Source: DATARH01 sp963705325 (GTDB lineage Bacteria; Pseudomonadota; Alphaproteobacteria; ATCC43930; CGMCC-115725). From it: DNA of 64,000 nucleotides. Position 1 is the stretch's first letter, and the number at the start of each line of letters is the position of its first letter. The stretch is taken from assembly GCA_963705325.1 (NCBI GenBank), contig OY970069.1, forward strand, positions 3,472,001 to 3,536,000, read 5' to 3'. The translations under genes and the position numbers were made by a program. Shown here in pieces: positions 49,053 through 59,026 of the stretch. The notes under the pieces were generated by a model. That model saw nothing but the letters and a program-made list of their open reading frames with translations. It was not told where the DNA came from and did not search any database.

Positions 49053-51185
49053 GTGGACACGGGCGCGCAAGTTATCGAAATTCGACCGTCGGATCAGGCC
49101 TCGCCGGACCGCTTTATCAACCGCGAGCTATCATGGCTCGCCTTCAACGAGCGGGTGCTGGCGGAGGCCGACAATCTGCGCCACCCGCTGTTGGAGCGGC
49201 TGCGCTTCGTGTCGATCTCGGCGAACAATCTCGACGAGTTCTATATGGTCCGCGTCGCCGGACTCAAAGGCCAACTTCAGGCGGGCATCGTCACTCTGAG
49301 CCAAGACGGGCTGACCCCGGCGCAGCAGCTCGAGGCGATCCAACTTCGCGCCAAAAAGTTGATGGAGAACCAGCAGGCCGCCTGGTTGGAGCTGCGCCTG
49401 CAGCTCAGCGCCACCGGGATCGGCATTGTCGAGCCGACCGATCTCGAGCCGGGCGACCGGACTTGGCTGGAGAAGCGCTTTCTCGCCGATATTTTCCCGG
49501 TGCTGACCCCGCTTGCCCTCGACCCGGCGCATCCGTTCCCGTTCGTTGCCAATCGCGGGTTCGGTCTCGGGCTGACGCTCGACCGGGTCAGCGACAGTCA
49601 GCGTCTGCAAGCGCTGATCCTCATCCCGGCTTCGGTCGAGCGCTTCATCCGCCTGCCCGGCGAGCGCATGCGTTTCCTACTTGTCGAGGACATGATCGGG
49701 ATGTTTCTCGACCACTTGTTTCCGGGTTTCGCGGTGGTCGCTCAGGGCGCGTTCCGGGTGCTGCGCGACAGCGAGGTCGAGATCGAGGAAGAGGCCGAAG
49801 ACCTGGTGCAGGTGTTCGAAACGGCGCTGAAGCAGCGGCGTCGCGGTCATGTCATCTATCTCGGCGTCGACGCGTTGATGCCGGCCGAGCTGCGCGATTT
49901 TCTATCCGAGAAGCTCGATGCGGCGCCCGGCGACATCTTCGCCACCGCCGGGATTCTCGGGCTCGACGACACCGCCGAGCTGATCACCGACGAGCGCCCA
50001 GACCTGGTGTTTACGCCCTACAACGCGCGTTTCCCGGAGCGCATTCGCGATTTCGGCGGCGATTGCTTCGCCGCGATCCGCCAGAAGGACATTATCGTCC
50101 ATCATCCGTATGAGAGCTTCGACGTCGTCGTTCAGTTCTTGCGCCAGGCGGCGCGCGATCCGGCGGTAGTGGCGATCAAGCAGACGCTTTACCGCACCAG
50201 CAGCGACAGCCCGATCGTGCGTGCGCTGGCGGAGGCGGCGGAAGCCGGCAAGTCGGTCACCGCGATGATCGAACTGAAGGCGCGGTTCGACGAGGAAGCG
50301 AACATCCGCTGGGCGCGGGACCTCGAACAGGCGGGTGTGCAGGTCGTCTACGGTTTCATGCGCTTGAAGACGCACGCCAAGGTGACGCTGGTGGTGCGCC
50401 GAGAGGCCGGCGAATTGCGCTCCTACGTCCATTTCGGCACCGGCAACTACCATCCCTATACCGCCAAGGTTTACACCGACCTGTCGTTCTTCACCTGCGA
50501 CGCGGCGCTGTGCCAGGACGCGGGACGGCTGTTCAATTTCATGACCGGGTACGCGAGGCCCTCGCATCTCGAAAAGATTGCGGTGGCGCCGGTTAACCTG
50601 CGCGAGCGGCTAAACGAACTGATCGAAGCGGAAATTGCCAATGCGCGCGCAGGCAAACCCGCGCAGATCTGGGCCAAGATGAATCAGCTCGTCGATCCGG
50701 CGATCATCGATCTGCTCTACCGGGCGTCGCGGGAAGGGGTATCGATCGATCTTGTCATTCGCGGGATTTGTTGCCTGCGTCCGGGCGTTCCCGGCATGTC
50801 CGACAACATCCGGGTCAAGAGCATCGTGGGCCGATTCTTGGAACACGGGCGAATCGTCTGCTTCGGCAACGGCAACCGGTTACCGTCTGATCAGGCGCTG
50901 GTGTTCATCAGCTCCGCCGACTGGATGCCGCGAAACCTCAACGGACGCGTGGAAGCGCTGGTGCCGATCGAGAATTTGACGGTGCATCGCCAAGTGCTCG
51001 ACGAGATCATGGTGGCAAATCTGCGCGATACGTTGCAAAGCTGGACCTTGTCCGGCGACGGGACCTATGCCCGCGCGCCGACCGAGGAGGAGTTCTCCGC
51101 CCATACCTACTTCATGACCAATCCCAGCCTGTCCGGCCGCGGCCGCGCCTTGCGCCGCCGCTCCCCGCGGGTCGTCGCGCGCTGA
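49053..51185 (+). CDS. ppk: Polyphosphate kinase 1
   Basis: 710 residues from GTG 49053 (GGAGA just upstream); a TTG at 49029 is an alternative. N domain FINRELSWLAFNERVLAEAD and SISANNLDEFYMVRVAGLKG; catalytic PLD-like domains with AVVAIKQTLYRTSSDSPIVR, the phospho-accepting His of RLKTHAKVTLVVRRE and YVHFGTGNYHPYTAKVYTDL. Polymerises ATP gamma-phosphate into polyphosphate. Followed after four bases by ppx. Confidence 0.97.
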   Translation: MDTGAQVIEIRPSDQASPDRFINRELSWLAFNERVLAEADNLRHPLLERLRFVSISANNLDEFYMVRVAGLKGQLQAGIVTLSQDGLTPAQQLEAIQLRAKKLMENQQAAWLELRLQLSATGIGIVEPTDLEPGDRTWLEKRFLADIFPVLTPLALDPAHPFPFVANRGFGLGLTLDRVSDSQRLQALILIPASVERFIRLPGERMRFLLVEDMIGMFLDHLFPGFAVVAQGAFRVLRDSEVEIEEEAEDLVQVFETALKQRRRGHVIYLGVDALMPAELRDFLSEKLDAAPGDIFATAGILGLDDTAELITDERPDLVFTPYNARFPERIRDFGGDCFAAIRQKDIIVHHPYESFDVVVQFLRQAARDPAVVAIKQTLYRTSSDSPIVRALAEAAEAGKSVTAMIELKARFDEEANIRWARDLEQAGVQVVYGFMRLKTHAKVTLVVRREAGELRSYVHFGTGNYHPYTAKVYTDLSFFTCDAALCQDAGRLFNFMTGYARPSHLEKIAVAPVNLRERLNELIEAEIANARAGKPAQIWAKMNQLVDPAIIDLLYRASREGVSIDLVIRGICCLRPGVPGMSDNIRVKSIVGRFLEHGRIVCFGNGNRLPSDQALVFISSADWMPRNLNGRVEALVPIENLTVHRQVLDEIMVANLRDTLQSWTLSGDGTYARAPTEEEFSAHTYFMTNPSLSGRGRALRRRSPRVVAR

Positions 51186-51189
51186 GGCG

Positions 51190-52713
51190 ATGCCCGATAG
51201 CAACCTGAGCGTCTCACCCGAGCGTATCGCCGTCATCGACATTGGCTCGAACTCGCTGCGTCTGGTCGTCTTCGAGCGTCTCAATGCAACTCTGCTCCCT
51301 CTCCTCAACGAAAAGGTCATGTGCGGGCTGGGCCGCGGCATCGCCCGCACGGGGCGCCTCAATCGCGATGGCGTCGAGCTCGCCTACGACAATCTGCAAC
51401 GCTTTGTCGCGCTTGCCCGCGCGCTCGAGGTCGATCACCTGATGGCGATCGCCACCGCGGCGGTGCGCGAGGCAAGCGATGGCCGCAAGTTCGCCGCCGA
51501 GGTCGAGCGCCGGTGCGGCATCCCGGTGCGCATTGTCGATGGCGCTGAAGAGGCGCGCCTGTCAGCTGCTGGCGTCCTGGCCGGCATCCCTGGAGCCGAC
51601 GGCGTCGTGGCGGATCTCGGTGGTGGGTCGGTCGAGCTGGTGCGCATCAATGCAAGCGGCGGGCACGCGATCGGGGACGGCATTTCGTTGCCGTTGGGAC
51701 CGCTGCGGCTGGCCGAGCTGGCGGACAATCCGGTGAAGCTCGCCGCCACGATCGAGGAGACCGTCGACGGCGCGGATCTGTTGCGCGCGGCGGCGGGCAA
51801 GACCCTGTTTCTCGTCGGCGGCGCGTGGCGGGCGATCGCCCGGCTGCACATGGAGCACACGCGCTACCCGCTGCATATCATCCACCAGTACACGGTGAGC
51901 CGGCGCTCGGCGGAGGACTTTCTCGAAGTGCTGTCGCCGATGTCGCGCCGCTCGCTCGAGCGCATCGCGACGATCAACCGCAAGCGGCTCGAAGTGGTGC
52001 CGCTGGCGGCGATGATTCTCTACCGGCTGCTGCAAGTCGCCGCGCCGTCACGGATCATGTTCTCGGCTTACGGGTTGCGCGAAGGCTATGCCTACGGGCT
52101 GGTACAGTCCGACCCGACGGCGGACCCGCTGATTTCCGCTTGCATGGGGGTCGCCCGCGCACAAAGCCGCGCCCGCATCGACGGCGATCTCCTTGAACAA
52201 TGGGTAGGGGCGGCTTTTGGAAAGCTGTCCCCGGAGCTGCGGCGCATGCACCGCGCCGCTGGCTGGCTCAGTGACATCGCCTGGAGCGAGCACCCCGACT
52301 ACCGCGCAGAGCAAGCTTTTACCCGCAGCTTGCGCATGCCGATTGGCGCGGTCGACCATCGTGAGCGGGTGTACATCGCCTCCGCGCTCCACGCGCGCTA
52401 TGGCGGGGCGCCCGACGATCTGGTGAAGGCGCCGACGCGCCCGTTGCTCAGCGACGACGACGCAGCCGAGGCGCGTAGGCTCGGCCTCGCGCTGCGCCTT
52501 GCCTATACGCTGTGCGGCGGCGCGCTCGACTTGCTCTCGGAGGTCGAGCTAAGCCGCGACGACGACGAACTGGTGCTGGAATTGCCGCCGAGCGGGAGCC
52601 TGTTTCAGGGTGAGGCGGTGGAACGCCGGCTGGGCGCTCTCGCCCGCGCGCTGGCCCTTACGCCACAGATGGTGCGGCGTCGGGTACGTAAGCCGGCGCT
52701 GGCCTCGGACTGA
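51190..52713 (+). CDS. ppx: Exopolyphosphatase (Ppx/GppA family)
   Basis: 507 residues of the actin-like ASKHA fold: phosphate loops AVIDIGSNSLRLVVFE and VVADLGGGSVELVRI, SAAGVLAGIPGADGVV between, IMFSAYGLREGYAYGLVQ, then an HD-like C-terminal part. Hydrolyses polyphosphate or pppGpp. In an operon with ppk, so synthesis and breakdown are encoded together. Three bases from the convergent rnd stop. Confidence 0.93.
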   Translation: MPDSNLSVSPERIAVIDIGSNSLRLVVFERLNATLLPLLNEKVMCGLGRGIARTGRLNRDGVELAYDNLQRFVALARALEVDHLMAIATAAVREASDGRKFAAEVERRCGIPVRIVDGAEEARLSAAGVLAGIPGADGVVADLGGGSVELVRINASGGHAIGDGISLPLGPLRLAELADNPVKLAATIEETVDGADLLRAAAGKTLFLVGGAWRAIARLHMEHTRYPLHIIHQYTVSRRSAEDFLEVLSPMSRRSLERIATINRKRLEVVPLAAMILYRLLQVAAPSRIMFSAYGLREGYAYGLVQSDPTADPLISACMGVARAQSRARIDGDLLEQWVGAAFGKLSPELRRMHRAAGWLSDIAWSEHPDYRAEQAFTRSLRMPIGAVDHRERVYIASALHARYGGAPDDLVKAPTRPLLSDDDAAEARRLGLALRLAYTLCGGALDLLSEVELSRDDDELVLELPPSGSLFQGEAVERRLGALARALALTPQMVRRRVRKPALASD

Positions 52714-52715
52714 CG

Positions 52716-53882
52716 TTACTCGCCGGCCGGTCCCGGCAGCGGTACCAGCTCGATGCCCTTGCGCCCGGCGGTCAACGCCAGGGTGCCGTGTTTCAAGGCC
52801 AGCGCGTCGGCGCCGAACACCTCTCGGCGCCAGCCGTGCAGCGCGGGAACCTCCGCCTTGTCGTCAGCGGCGATGGCTTCGAGATCGTCGGCGGAGGCGA
52901 CAAGCTTTTGCGCCACCTCGAAATCTTCGCAGCGCTGCTTCAGCAGCACTCGCAACAGCTCGATCAGCGGCCCCAGTCCCGGGGGACTCTGGGCCTTTTG
53001 TGGGATCGCCGCCGGCGGGTCGCGGTCGGCGATACCGCGCGCCACCGCGTCGAGGATATCGTGGCCGAGCTTGCCTTCGGCGATGCCCTTGCCAAGGCCG
53101 CGGGTGCGGGCCAGGGCCTCGACGCTTTGCGGCGCGTGGCTGGCGATCTCGATCAGCGCCTCGTCGCGCAGGATGCGCCCGCGCGGCAGGTCGCGCTGCT
53201 GCGCCGCGCGCTCACGCCAGGCTGCCAGCGCGCGCAACACGGCGAGAAAACGCGAGTCGCCGCGTCCACGCAACCGGAAGCGATGCCATGCTTCGTCGGG
53301 ATCGGCGCGATAAAGGGCAGCATCGGTCAGCGCCGCCATCTCCTCGCCGAACCAGCTTGACCGGTCGTTCTTGGCGAGACGCTGCTGCAGCCGCTCGTAG
53401 ACGGTGCGCAAATGAACCACATCGCCGAGTGCGTATTTGATCTGGCGCTCGGTGAGCGGCCGGTGCGACCAGTCGGTAAAGCGCGACGCCTTGTCGAGCT
53501 GCGCGCCGGCCAGCTTGCGAACCAGGGTTTCGTAGCTCACCGAATCGCCGAACCCGCACACCATCGCCGCGATCTGGGTGTCGAAGAGCGGATGCGGCAC
53601 GCTGCCTGAGAGATGAAAGAATATCTCCAGATCCTGTCGCGCGGCGTGGAACACCTTGAGCGTCGCCGGGTCGTTCATCAGCGCCAGGAGTGGAGCGAGA
53701 TCGAGGCCGTCGGCGAGGGCGTCGACGGCGACTGCCTCCTTGGGCCCGGCGACCTGCACGACGCACAACACCGGCCAATAGGTGCGCTCGCGCATGAACT
53801 CGGTATCAACGGTGACGAAGTCCGCCCCCTTCTGGCGCGCACAGAACTCGGCCAGGGCGGCACTGTCGATGATCAAACTCAT
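52716..53882 (-). CDS. rnd: Ribonuclease D
   Basis: 388 residues. DEDDy exonuclease motifs are all present: FVTVDTEFMRERTYWPVLCV (ExoI DxE), FHAARQDLEIFFHLSG (ExoII) and IKYALGDVVHLRTVYERLQQ (ExoIII YxxxD). An HRDC domain follows (LIEIASHAPQSVEALARTRG). It trims tRNA 3' ends. Divergent from aspS. Confidence 0.94.
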   Translation of the reverse strand: MSLIIDSAALAEFCARQKGADFVTVDTEFMRERTYWPVLCVVQVAGPKEAVAVDALADGLDLAPLLALMNDPATLKVFHAARQDLEIFFHLSGSVPHPLFDTQIAAMVCGFGDSVSYETLVRKLAGAQLDKASRFTDWSHRPLTERQIKYALGDVVHLRTVYERLQQRLAKNDRSSWFGEEMAALTDAALYRADPDEAWHRFRLRGRGDSRFLAVLRALAAWRERAAQQRDLPRGRILRDEALIEIASHAPQSVEALARTRGLGKGIAEGKLGHDILDAVARGIADRDPPAAIPQKAQSPPGLGPLIELLRVLLKQRCEDFEVAQKLVASADDLEAIAADDKAEVPALHGWRREVFGADALALKHGTLALTAGRKGIELVPLPGPAGE

Positions 53883-54036
53883 TGGCCAAAGGCTATAGCG
53901 CGAAAACCGCGGCGCCGGAATGCCCAGGAAGCGGGTGGGATGGTTTTAGTGGGGCGGCTGGCTTGACAATCGGAGGCGATCCGTGCGTCCTCCGCGCTCT
54001 CCACCGCCTGCGGGATTGATCCGGGACTTCACGGCG

Positions 54037-55827
54037 ATGCATGAGTATCGCACCCACACTTGCGGCGCGCTGCGCCTTGCCGATGCCGGGCAAAGCGCCC
54101 GGCTTTCGGGCTGGGTGCACCGCAAGCGCGACCACGGACAGCTGCTCTTTGTCGATCTGCGCGACCATTACGGCGTGACGCAATGCGTGATCGACGTATC
54201 GTCGCCGCTCTTTGCGGCGGCCGACGCACTGCGGCTCGAAAGCGTCATCACCGTTACCGGCAAAGTTGTCGCGCGCTCGGCCGACACGATCAACCCAAGC
54301 CTGCCGACCGGCGAGGTGGAGCTGGTGATCGCCGAGATGACGGTGCAGTCGACCGCCGACCCGTTGCCGCTGCCGGTCAACAGCGACGCCGAGTATCCCG
54401 AGGACATCCGGCTCACCTATCGCTTCCTCGACCTGCGGCGCGAGCACGTGCACGCGCACATCATGCTGCGCTCGCATGTCATTGCCTCGATCCGCCGGCG
54501 CATGATCGAACAGGGCTTTACCGAGTTTCAGACACCGATCCTCACCGCCGATTCGCCCGAGGGCGCGCGGCCCTATTATGTACCGAGCCGATTGCATCCC
54601 GGCCAGTTCTATGCGTTGCCGCAGGCGCCGCAGCAGTTCAAACAATTGCTGATGGTCGCCGGGTTCGACCGCTATTTTCAGATCGCGCCGTGCTTTCGTG
54701 ACGAGGCGAGCCGCGCCGACCGCGCGCCGGGCGAGTTCTACCAGCTCGACTTGGAGATGAGCTTTGTCACCCAGGATGACGTGTTCGCCGCAGTCGAGCC
54801 GGTGTTGCACGGCGTCTTCGAGGAATTCGCCGAGGGACGCGCGGTAAGCCCGGCGCCATTTCGCCGTATCCCTTATGCCGAGGCGATGCTGCGCTATGCC
54901 AGCGACAAGCCCGATCTCAGGAATCCCATCGAGTTGCACGACGCGACCGAGACCTTTCGCGGTTCGGGATTTCGCATTTTCGCTGGGATGATCGAGAGCG
55001 ATCCGCATGTCCGGGTGCGCGCAATCCCCGCGCCGGGCGGCGGCAACCGCGCCTTTTGCGACCGGATGAATTCCTGGGCACAGGGGGAGGGGCAGCCGGG
55101 ACTCGGCTATATCTTTTTCCGCGACGGCGAGGGCGCGGGTCCGGTGGCCCGTAACCTCGGCCCCGAGCGCACCGAGGCTTTGCGCCAGTTGCTCGGTCTC
55201 AAGGACGCCGACGCGGTGTTCTTTGTCGCCGGCGTGCCGGCGACGTTCCTGCCCTTCGCCAGCAGCGCGCGTCTGAAGATCGGCAGCGAACTGGGGCTGA
55301 CCGCGGAAAATTGCTTCGAGTTCTGCTGGGTCACCGATTTCCCGATGTACGAATTGAACGAGGACACCGGCAAGATCGACTTCAGCCACAACCCGTTCTC
55401 AATGCCGCAGGGCGGGCTTGAGGCGCTGGAGACGCAGGACCCGCTGACGATCAACGCGTTTCAGTACGACATTGTATGCAACGGCACGGAGCTGTCATCG
55501 GGTGCCATCCGCAACCATTTGCCCGAGATCATGTACAAGGCGTTTGCCATCGCCGGATATTCGAGAGAAGACGTCGAGGCGCGGTTTGGCGGCATGCTCA
55601 ATGCCTTCAAGTTCGGGGCGCCGCCGCATGGCGGGTCAGCCCCGGGGATTGACCGCATCGTCATGCTGTTGGCGGACACGCCGAATTTGCGCGAGATCGT
55701 CGCCTTCCCGATGAACCAGCAAGCGCAGGACTTGTTGATGCAGGCGCCCGGGCCGATTCCCCCCGAACGGCTCCGAGAATTGCATATCCGCCTCAACCTG
55801 TCGCCCGCGCGCGGCTTGCGCTCATGA
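54037..55827 (+). CDS. aspS: Aspartyl-tRNA synthetase
   Basis: 596 residues from ATG 54037 (MHEYRTHTCGALRLADAGQS); the upstream in-frame start at 53983 adds an unconserved stretch. OB-fold anticodon domain (ARLSGWVHRKRDHGQLLFVD), motif 1 region FTEFQTPILTADSPEGARPY, motif 2 CFRDEASRADRAPGEFYQLD, a GAD insertion, and motif 3 GGSAPGIDRIVMLLADTPNL. The APGEFYQLD form of motif 2 is the alphaproteobacterial type. Discriminating or not cannot be told without gatC/gatA/gatB context. Confidence 0.96.
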   Translation: MHEYRTHTCGALRLADAGQSARLSGWVHRKRDHGQLLFVDLRDHYGVTQCVIDVSSPLFAAADALRLESVITVTGKVVARSADTINPSLPTGEVELVIAEMTVQSTADPLPLPVNSDAEYPEDIRLTYRFLDLRREHVHAHIMLRSHVIASIRRRMIEQGFTEFQTPILTADSPEGARPYYVPSRLHPGQFYALPQAPQQFKQLLMVAGFDRYFQIAPCFRDEASRADRAPGEFYQLDLEMSFVTQDDVFAAVEPVLHGVFEEFAEGRAVSPAPFRRIPYAEAMLRYASDKPDLRNPIELHDATETFRGSGFRIFAGMIESDPHVRVRAIPAPGGGNRAFCDRMNSWAQGEGQPGLGYIFFRDGEGAGPVARNLGPERTEALRQLLGLKDADAVFFVAGVPATFLPFASSARLKIGSELGLTAENCFEFCWVTDFPMYELNEDTGKIDFSHNPFSMPQGGLEALETQDPLTINAFQYDIVCNGTELSSGAIRNHLPEIMYKAFAIAGYSREDVEARFGGMLNAFKFGAPPHGGSAPGIDRIVMLLADTPNLREIVAFPMNQQAQDLLMQAPGPIPPERLRELHIRLNLSPARGLRS

Positions 55828-55844
55828 GAGGGAGTAGGATTTCG

Positions 55845-56654
55845 ATGATCGAGCGATGGGGCAGAGCAGGCGGTTTCGCGGCGGTGGCTCTGACCGCTGT
55901 GCTCTGGGCCGGAGCGGCCGACGCCGAGATCAACGCGCACCGCGCTATCTATACGATGACCCTTGGCACCAGCCGCACCAATTCTGGCGTCACCGGCGCG
56001 CGGGGCGCGATGGCGTATCAATGGGGCGAGACCTGCGACGGCTGGACCGTCGAGCAACGCTACAAGCTGACCCTCAGCTACGCCGAATCGCAAGATGTCG
56101 TGATTGTGTCGAATTTCGTTACCTGGGAGTCGAAGGACGGCCTTCGCTACCGGTTCAATCAGAAGGAAACGCGGGACGGCACGGTCGATGAGGAGATCCG
56201 CGGCGAGGCGCAACTCGACGGACCCGGCAAGGGCGGCAAGATTACTTTCGAAATGCCGCAACCGAAGACAATGACGCTGCCGCCAGGCGCACTGTTTCCG
56301 AGCGCGCATACCATTCTGTTGCTGGCGAAAGCCCAGGCTGGCGAGAATTTCGTCTCACGTCAGGTGTTCGATGGCGCCACCGTGGAGGGCGCGGTGTTGG
56401 TGACCGCCGCGATTGGCGGCAAGGTCCAGCCCGATCCCAATGATCCATTGAAGGCGCCTATCCTGCAGCACCCCGGCTGGCGTGTTCGCCTTGCCTTCTT
56501 TCCGGCCGATGTCAACGAAGAAAAGCCCGATTACGAGCTGGGTATGCTGCTGCTCGACAACGGTGTCTCGCGCGACATGCTGATCGACTACGGCGACTAC
56601 ACGATCAAGGCTAAGCTCGATAGCATCGAGCCGCTGCCCAAGCCGACCTGCTGA
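55845..56654 (+). CDS. eipB: Cell envelope integrity protein EipB-like (DUF1849)
   Basis: 269 residues from ATG 55845 with AGG six bases upstream. Signal peptide FAAVALTAVLWAGAADA. Mature start INAHRAIYTMTLGTSRTNSG, GARGAMAYQWGETCDGWTVE and MTLPPGALFPSAHTILLLAK match DUF1849/EipB. Cys64 and the last residue Cys269 correspond to the pair that forms EipB's disulfide in Brucella. It is a periplasmic spiral beta-sheet protein needed for envelope integrity. Eighteen bases after aspS. Confidence 0.85.
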   Translation: MIERWGRAGGFAAVALTAVLWAGAADAEINAHRAIYTMTLGTSRTNSGVTGARGAMAYQWGETCDGWTVEQRYKLTLSYAESQDVVIVSNFVTWESKDGLRYRFNQKETRDGTVDEEIRGEAQLDGPGKGGKITFEMPQPKTMTLPPGALFPSAHTILLLAKAQAGENFVSRQVFDGATVEGAVLVTAAIGGKVQPDPNDPLKAPILQHPGWRVRLAFFPADVNEEKPDYELGMLLLDNGVSRDMLIDYGDYTIKAKLDSIEPLPKPTC

Positions 56655-56656
56655 GA

Positions 56657-57919
56657 CTAGTCGACCGCGCGGCCGAGGCGCACCGCCTCCCTGCCGAGCC
56701 GGCCGCGGATGTCATCCATCGCCTGCTCGAGGCGGCGGGGCCGCCCGTCTTCCTGGTCGAACAGTGTCGGTAGATCGGCGGTTTCCGCGCTGACTAGGCC
56801 ATCGGCGCCGATCCCGATCAGACGGAAGCGAACCGTTCCGTCGGCCACACCGGCAAGCAGATGGCGGCCGGTGCGGAACAGCATGTCGGCGAGCTGGGTC
56901 GGGTCGGCGAGCCGGCGCGAGCGGGTGCGAATACGGAAATCACTGGTCTTTAGCTTCAAGGTGGCGGTTTCTGCAGCCAAGCCGGCACTCTTTAGCCGGG
57001 CCGAGACCTGCTCGCACAGCGGCCACAGGGTACGGGCCAACGCCTCCTCGCTGCTTTCATCATGCGCGAAGGTCGTCTCCGCCGAGATCGACTTCGCCTG
57101 CGACACCGCTTCGACCTTGCGTGAATCCTCGCCGCGGGCGAGATGGGCAAGGCGCAGCCCCATCTTCCCGTAGCGCCGCGCCATCTCGCGGTCGTCGATC
57201 GCCCGAAGCTGCCCGATCAGCCCGATCCCATCCGCAGCCAGTCGCCGCTGCATCGCCGCCCCAACGCCCCAAAGCAGGCCGACCGGTTTGTCGGCGAGGA
57301 AGCTAGCAGCGTCGCCGCGGCCGATCACGGCGAAGCCACGCGGTTTGTCGAGATCGGAGGCGATCTTGGCGAGGAATTTGTTGTAGCTAAGTCCAATTGA
57401 CGCGGTGACACCAAGCTCCGCTTCGATCTCGCGCACCAGTACCACCAGCGCCTGGGCCGGCGATGCGCGATTCGCCACCTCGGTTCCGGTGAGGTCGAGA
57501 AACGCCTCGTCGATCGATAGCGGCTCAACCAGCGGGGTCAGTTGCCGCATCTTCGCGCGCACCGCGCGCCCCATTTCGCGGTACTTGGCCATATTGGGAC
57601 GGATGACGACGGCGTGCGGGCAGGCAGCCAAAGCCTTGAACATCGGCATCGCCGAGCGGACGCCGTAGAGCCGTGCGACGTAGCAGCAGGCAAGCACCAC
57701 GCCGCGCTGACCGCCGCCGACGATGACCGGTTGGTCGGCAAGTTCTGGCCGTTCTCGCTTTTCGACCGTGGCGTAGAACGCGTCGCAATCGAGATGGGCG
57801 ATCGATAGCGCCTCGAGTTCGGGGTGTTCGACAAGGCGAGGCGAACCGCAATTTACGCAGCGGCCCAGTCCGCCAGCTGCGGCGGCCGAGGCGCCGCATT
57901 CGCGGCAGAGCGCGCTCAT
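56657..57919 (-). CDS. dinB: DNA polymerase IV with N-terminal zinc ribbon
   Basis: 420 residues. Residues 5-24 hold two Cys pairs (Cys5, Cys8, Cys21, Cys24; LCRECGAS and GRCVNCGSP), an extra zinc ribbon. The Y-family polymerase follows: IAHLDCDAFYATVEKRERPE, GVVLACCYVARLYGVRSAMP and the catalytic LSIDEAFLDLTGTE, thumb ASIGLSYNKFLAKIASDLDK, little-finger domain to the C-terminus. It bypasses lesions with low fidelity. ATG overlaps the ROK kinase stop (ATGA). No LexA-type box was found in front of this operon. Confidence 0.93.
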   Translation of the reverse strand: MSALCRECGASAAAAGGLGRCVNCGSPRLVEHPELEALSIAHLDCDAFYATVEKRERPELADQPVIVGGGQRGVVLACCYVARLYGVRSAMPMFKALAACPHAVVIRPNMAKYREMGRAVRAKMRQLTPLVEPLSIDEAFLDLTGTEVANRASPAQALVVLVREIEAELGVTASIGLSYNKFLAKIASDLDKPRGFAVIGRGDAASFLADKPVGLLWGVGAAMQRRLAADGIGLIGQLRAIDDREMARRYGKMGLRLAHLARGEDSRKVEAVSQAKSISAETTFAHDESSEEALARTLWPLCEQVSARLKSAGLAAETATLKLKTSDFRIRTRSRRLADPTQLADMLFRTGRHLLAGVADGTVRFRLIGIGADGLVSAETADLPTLFDQEDGRPRRLEQAMDDIRGRLGREAVRLGRAVD

Positions 57920-58848
57920 GGGGCGCCCTCGGCCGTCTCATCCGGCCGCCACAGCCAGGCGGCGCCACGCACGCCACTGGAATCTCCATGTTTCGGCGGA
58001 AGCAGACGCGTAACGACCTCATCGGAGAACACGTGGCGGCCCCAGAGACGCGGCACTGTCTCATAAAGTTCGGCAATCGCCGAGAGGCCGCCGCCGAGGA
58101 CGATCACGTCGGGGTCGAGGATGTTGATGATGCTCGCCAGCCCCCGGGCGAGGCGTTCGGTGTAGCGGTCGAGTGTCGCGCGGCAAGCTTCGTCGCCCGC
58201 GGTCGCACCGGCAGCGATGCGGCCGCCGTCGAGGTCGCCGCCCCCTCGCCGCCGGTGATCGGCGGCGAGGCCGGGTCCGGACAGAAAGGTCTCGATGCAG
58301 CCAGATTGGCCGCAATAGCAGCGCGGCCCGGGTAATTCGTCCGCGCGCGGCCAGGGCAGGGGATTGTGACCCCATTCGCCCGCGATCGCATTGGCGCCGC
58401 CGACGATTTTGCCGCCAATGACGACCCCGCCGCCGACCCCGGTACCCAGAATCACCCCGAAGACTCTGTCGCATCCTGCGGCGGCGCCATCGACGGCTTC
58501 GGACAGCGCGAAGCAATTGGCGTCGTTGGCGAGGCGGACGGGGCGGCCGAGCGCCTCCTCCAGGTCGCGCCCAAGCGGCTTGCCGATCAGCCAGGTCGAA
58601 TTGGCGTTTTTGACGAGCCCGGTTCGCGCCGTAAGGGTTCCGGGGATGCCGACGCCCACTGTGACGCCGACGCCCAGCTCGGCCTCAATGCCGCGGACCA
58701 ACCCGACAACCGCAGCGACGGTTCCGGCATAGTCGCCGGCCGGCGTCGCGATCCGCCGCCGAGCCCGGACGGTGCCGCTCCGGTCAATGGCGGCGCCCTC
58801 GATTTTGGTGCCGCCGAGATCGATGCCGATGCGAAACGCTGCGGTCAT
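57916..58848 (-). CDS. ROK family sugar kinase (N-acetylglucosamine/fructokinase-like)
   Basis: 310 residues from ATG 58848 (MTAAFRIGIDLGGTKIEGAA). Features: phosphate-1 DLGGTKIEG, the ROK zinc motif region GEWGHNPLPW and CYCGQSGCIETFLSGPGLAA with its Cys cluster, and LDPDVIVLGGGLSAIAELYE. Phosphorylates a hexose or aminosugar with ATP. Co-transcribed with dinB, an unexplained pairing. Confidence 0.9.
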   Translation of the reverse strand: MTAAFRIGIDLGGTKIEGAAIDRSGTVRARRRIATPAGDYAGTVAAVVGLVRGIEAELGVGVTVGVGIPGTLTARTGLVKNANSTWLIGKPLGRDLEEALGRPVRLANDANCFALSEAVDGAAAGCDRVFGVILGTGVGGGVVIGGKIVGGANAIAGEWGHNPLPWPRADELPGPRCYCGQSGCIETFLSGPGLAADHRRRGGGDLDGGRIAAGATAGDEACRATLDRYTERLARGLASIINILDPDVIVLGGGLSAIAELYETVPRLWGRHVFSDEVVTRLLPPKHGDSSGVRGAAWLWRPDETAEGAP

Positions 58849-59026
58849 GTTGGCCCGTCCACGGTCGCGGTTTGTTCTGTTAATGACCGATTGCATCAAA
58901 TCCTGCAAATACCTGGCGGATGGCTCTACCGCTCCTTACGATTTTTTAAACCCCACGAAGGTAAAGATGGCGCCTGGATCGCGGCGGGTTTTGGCCCGTT
59001 CGGCGCCACCGTAGGGTCAAACGAAC

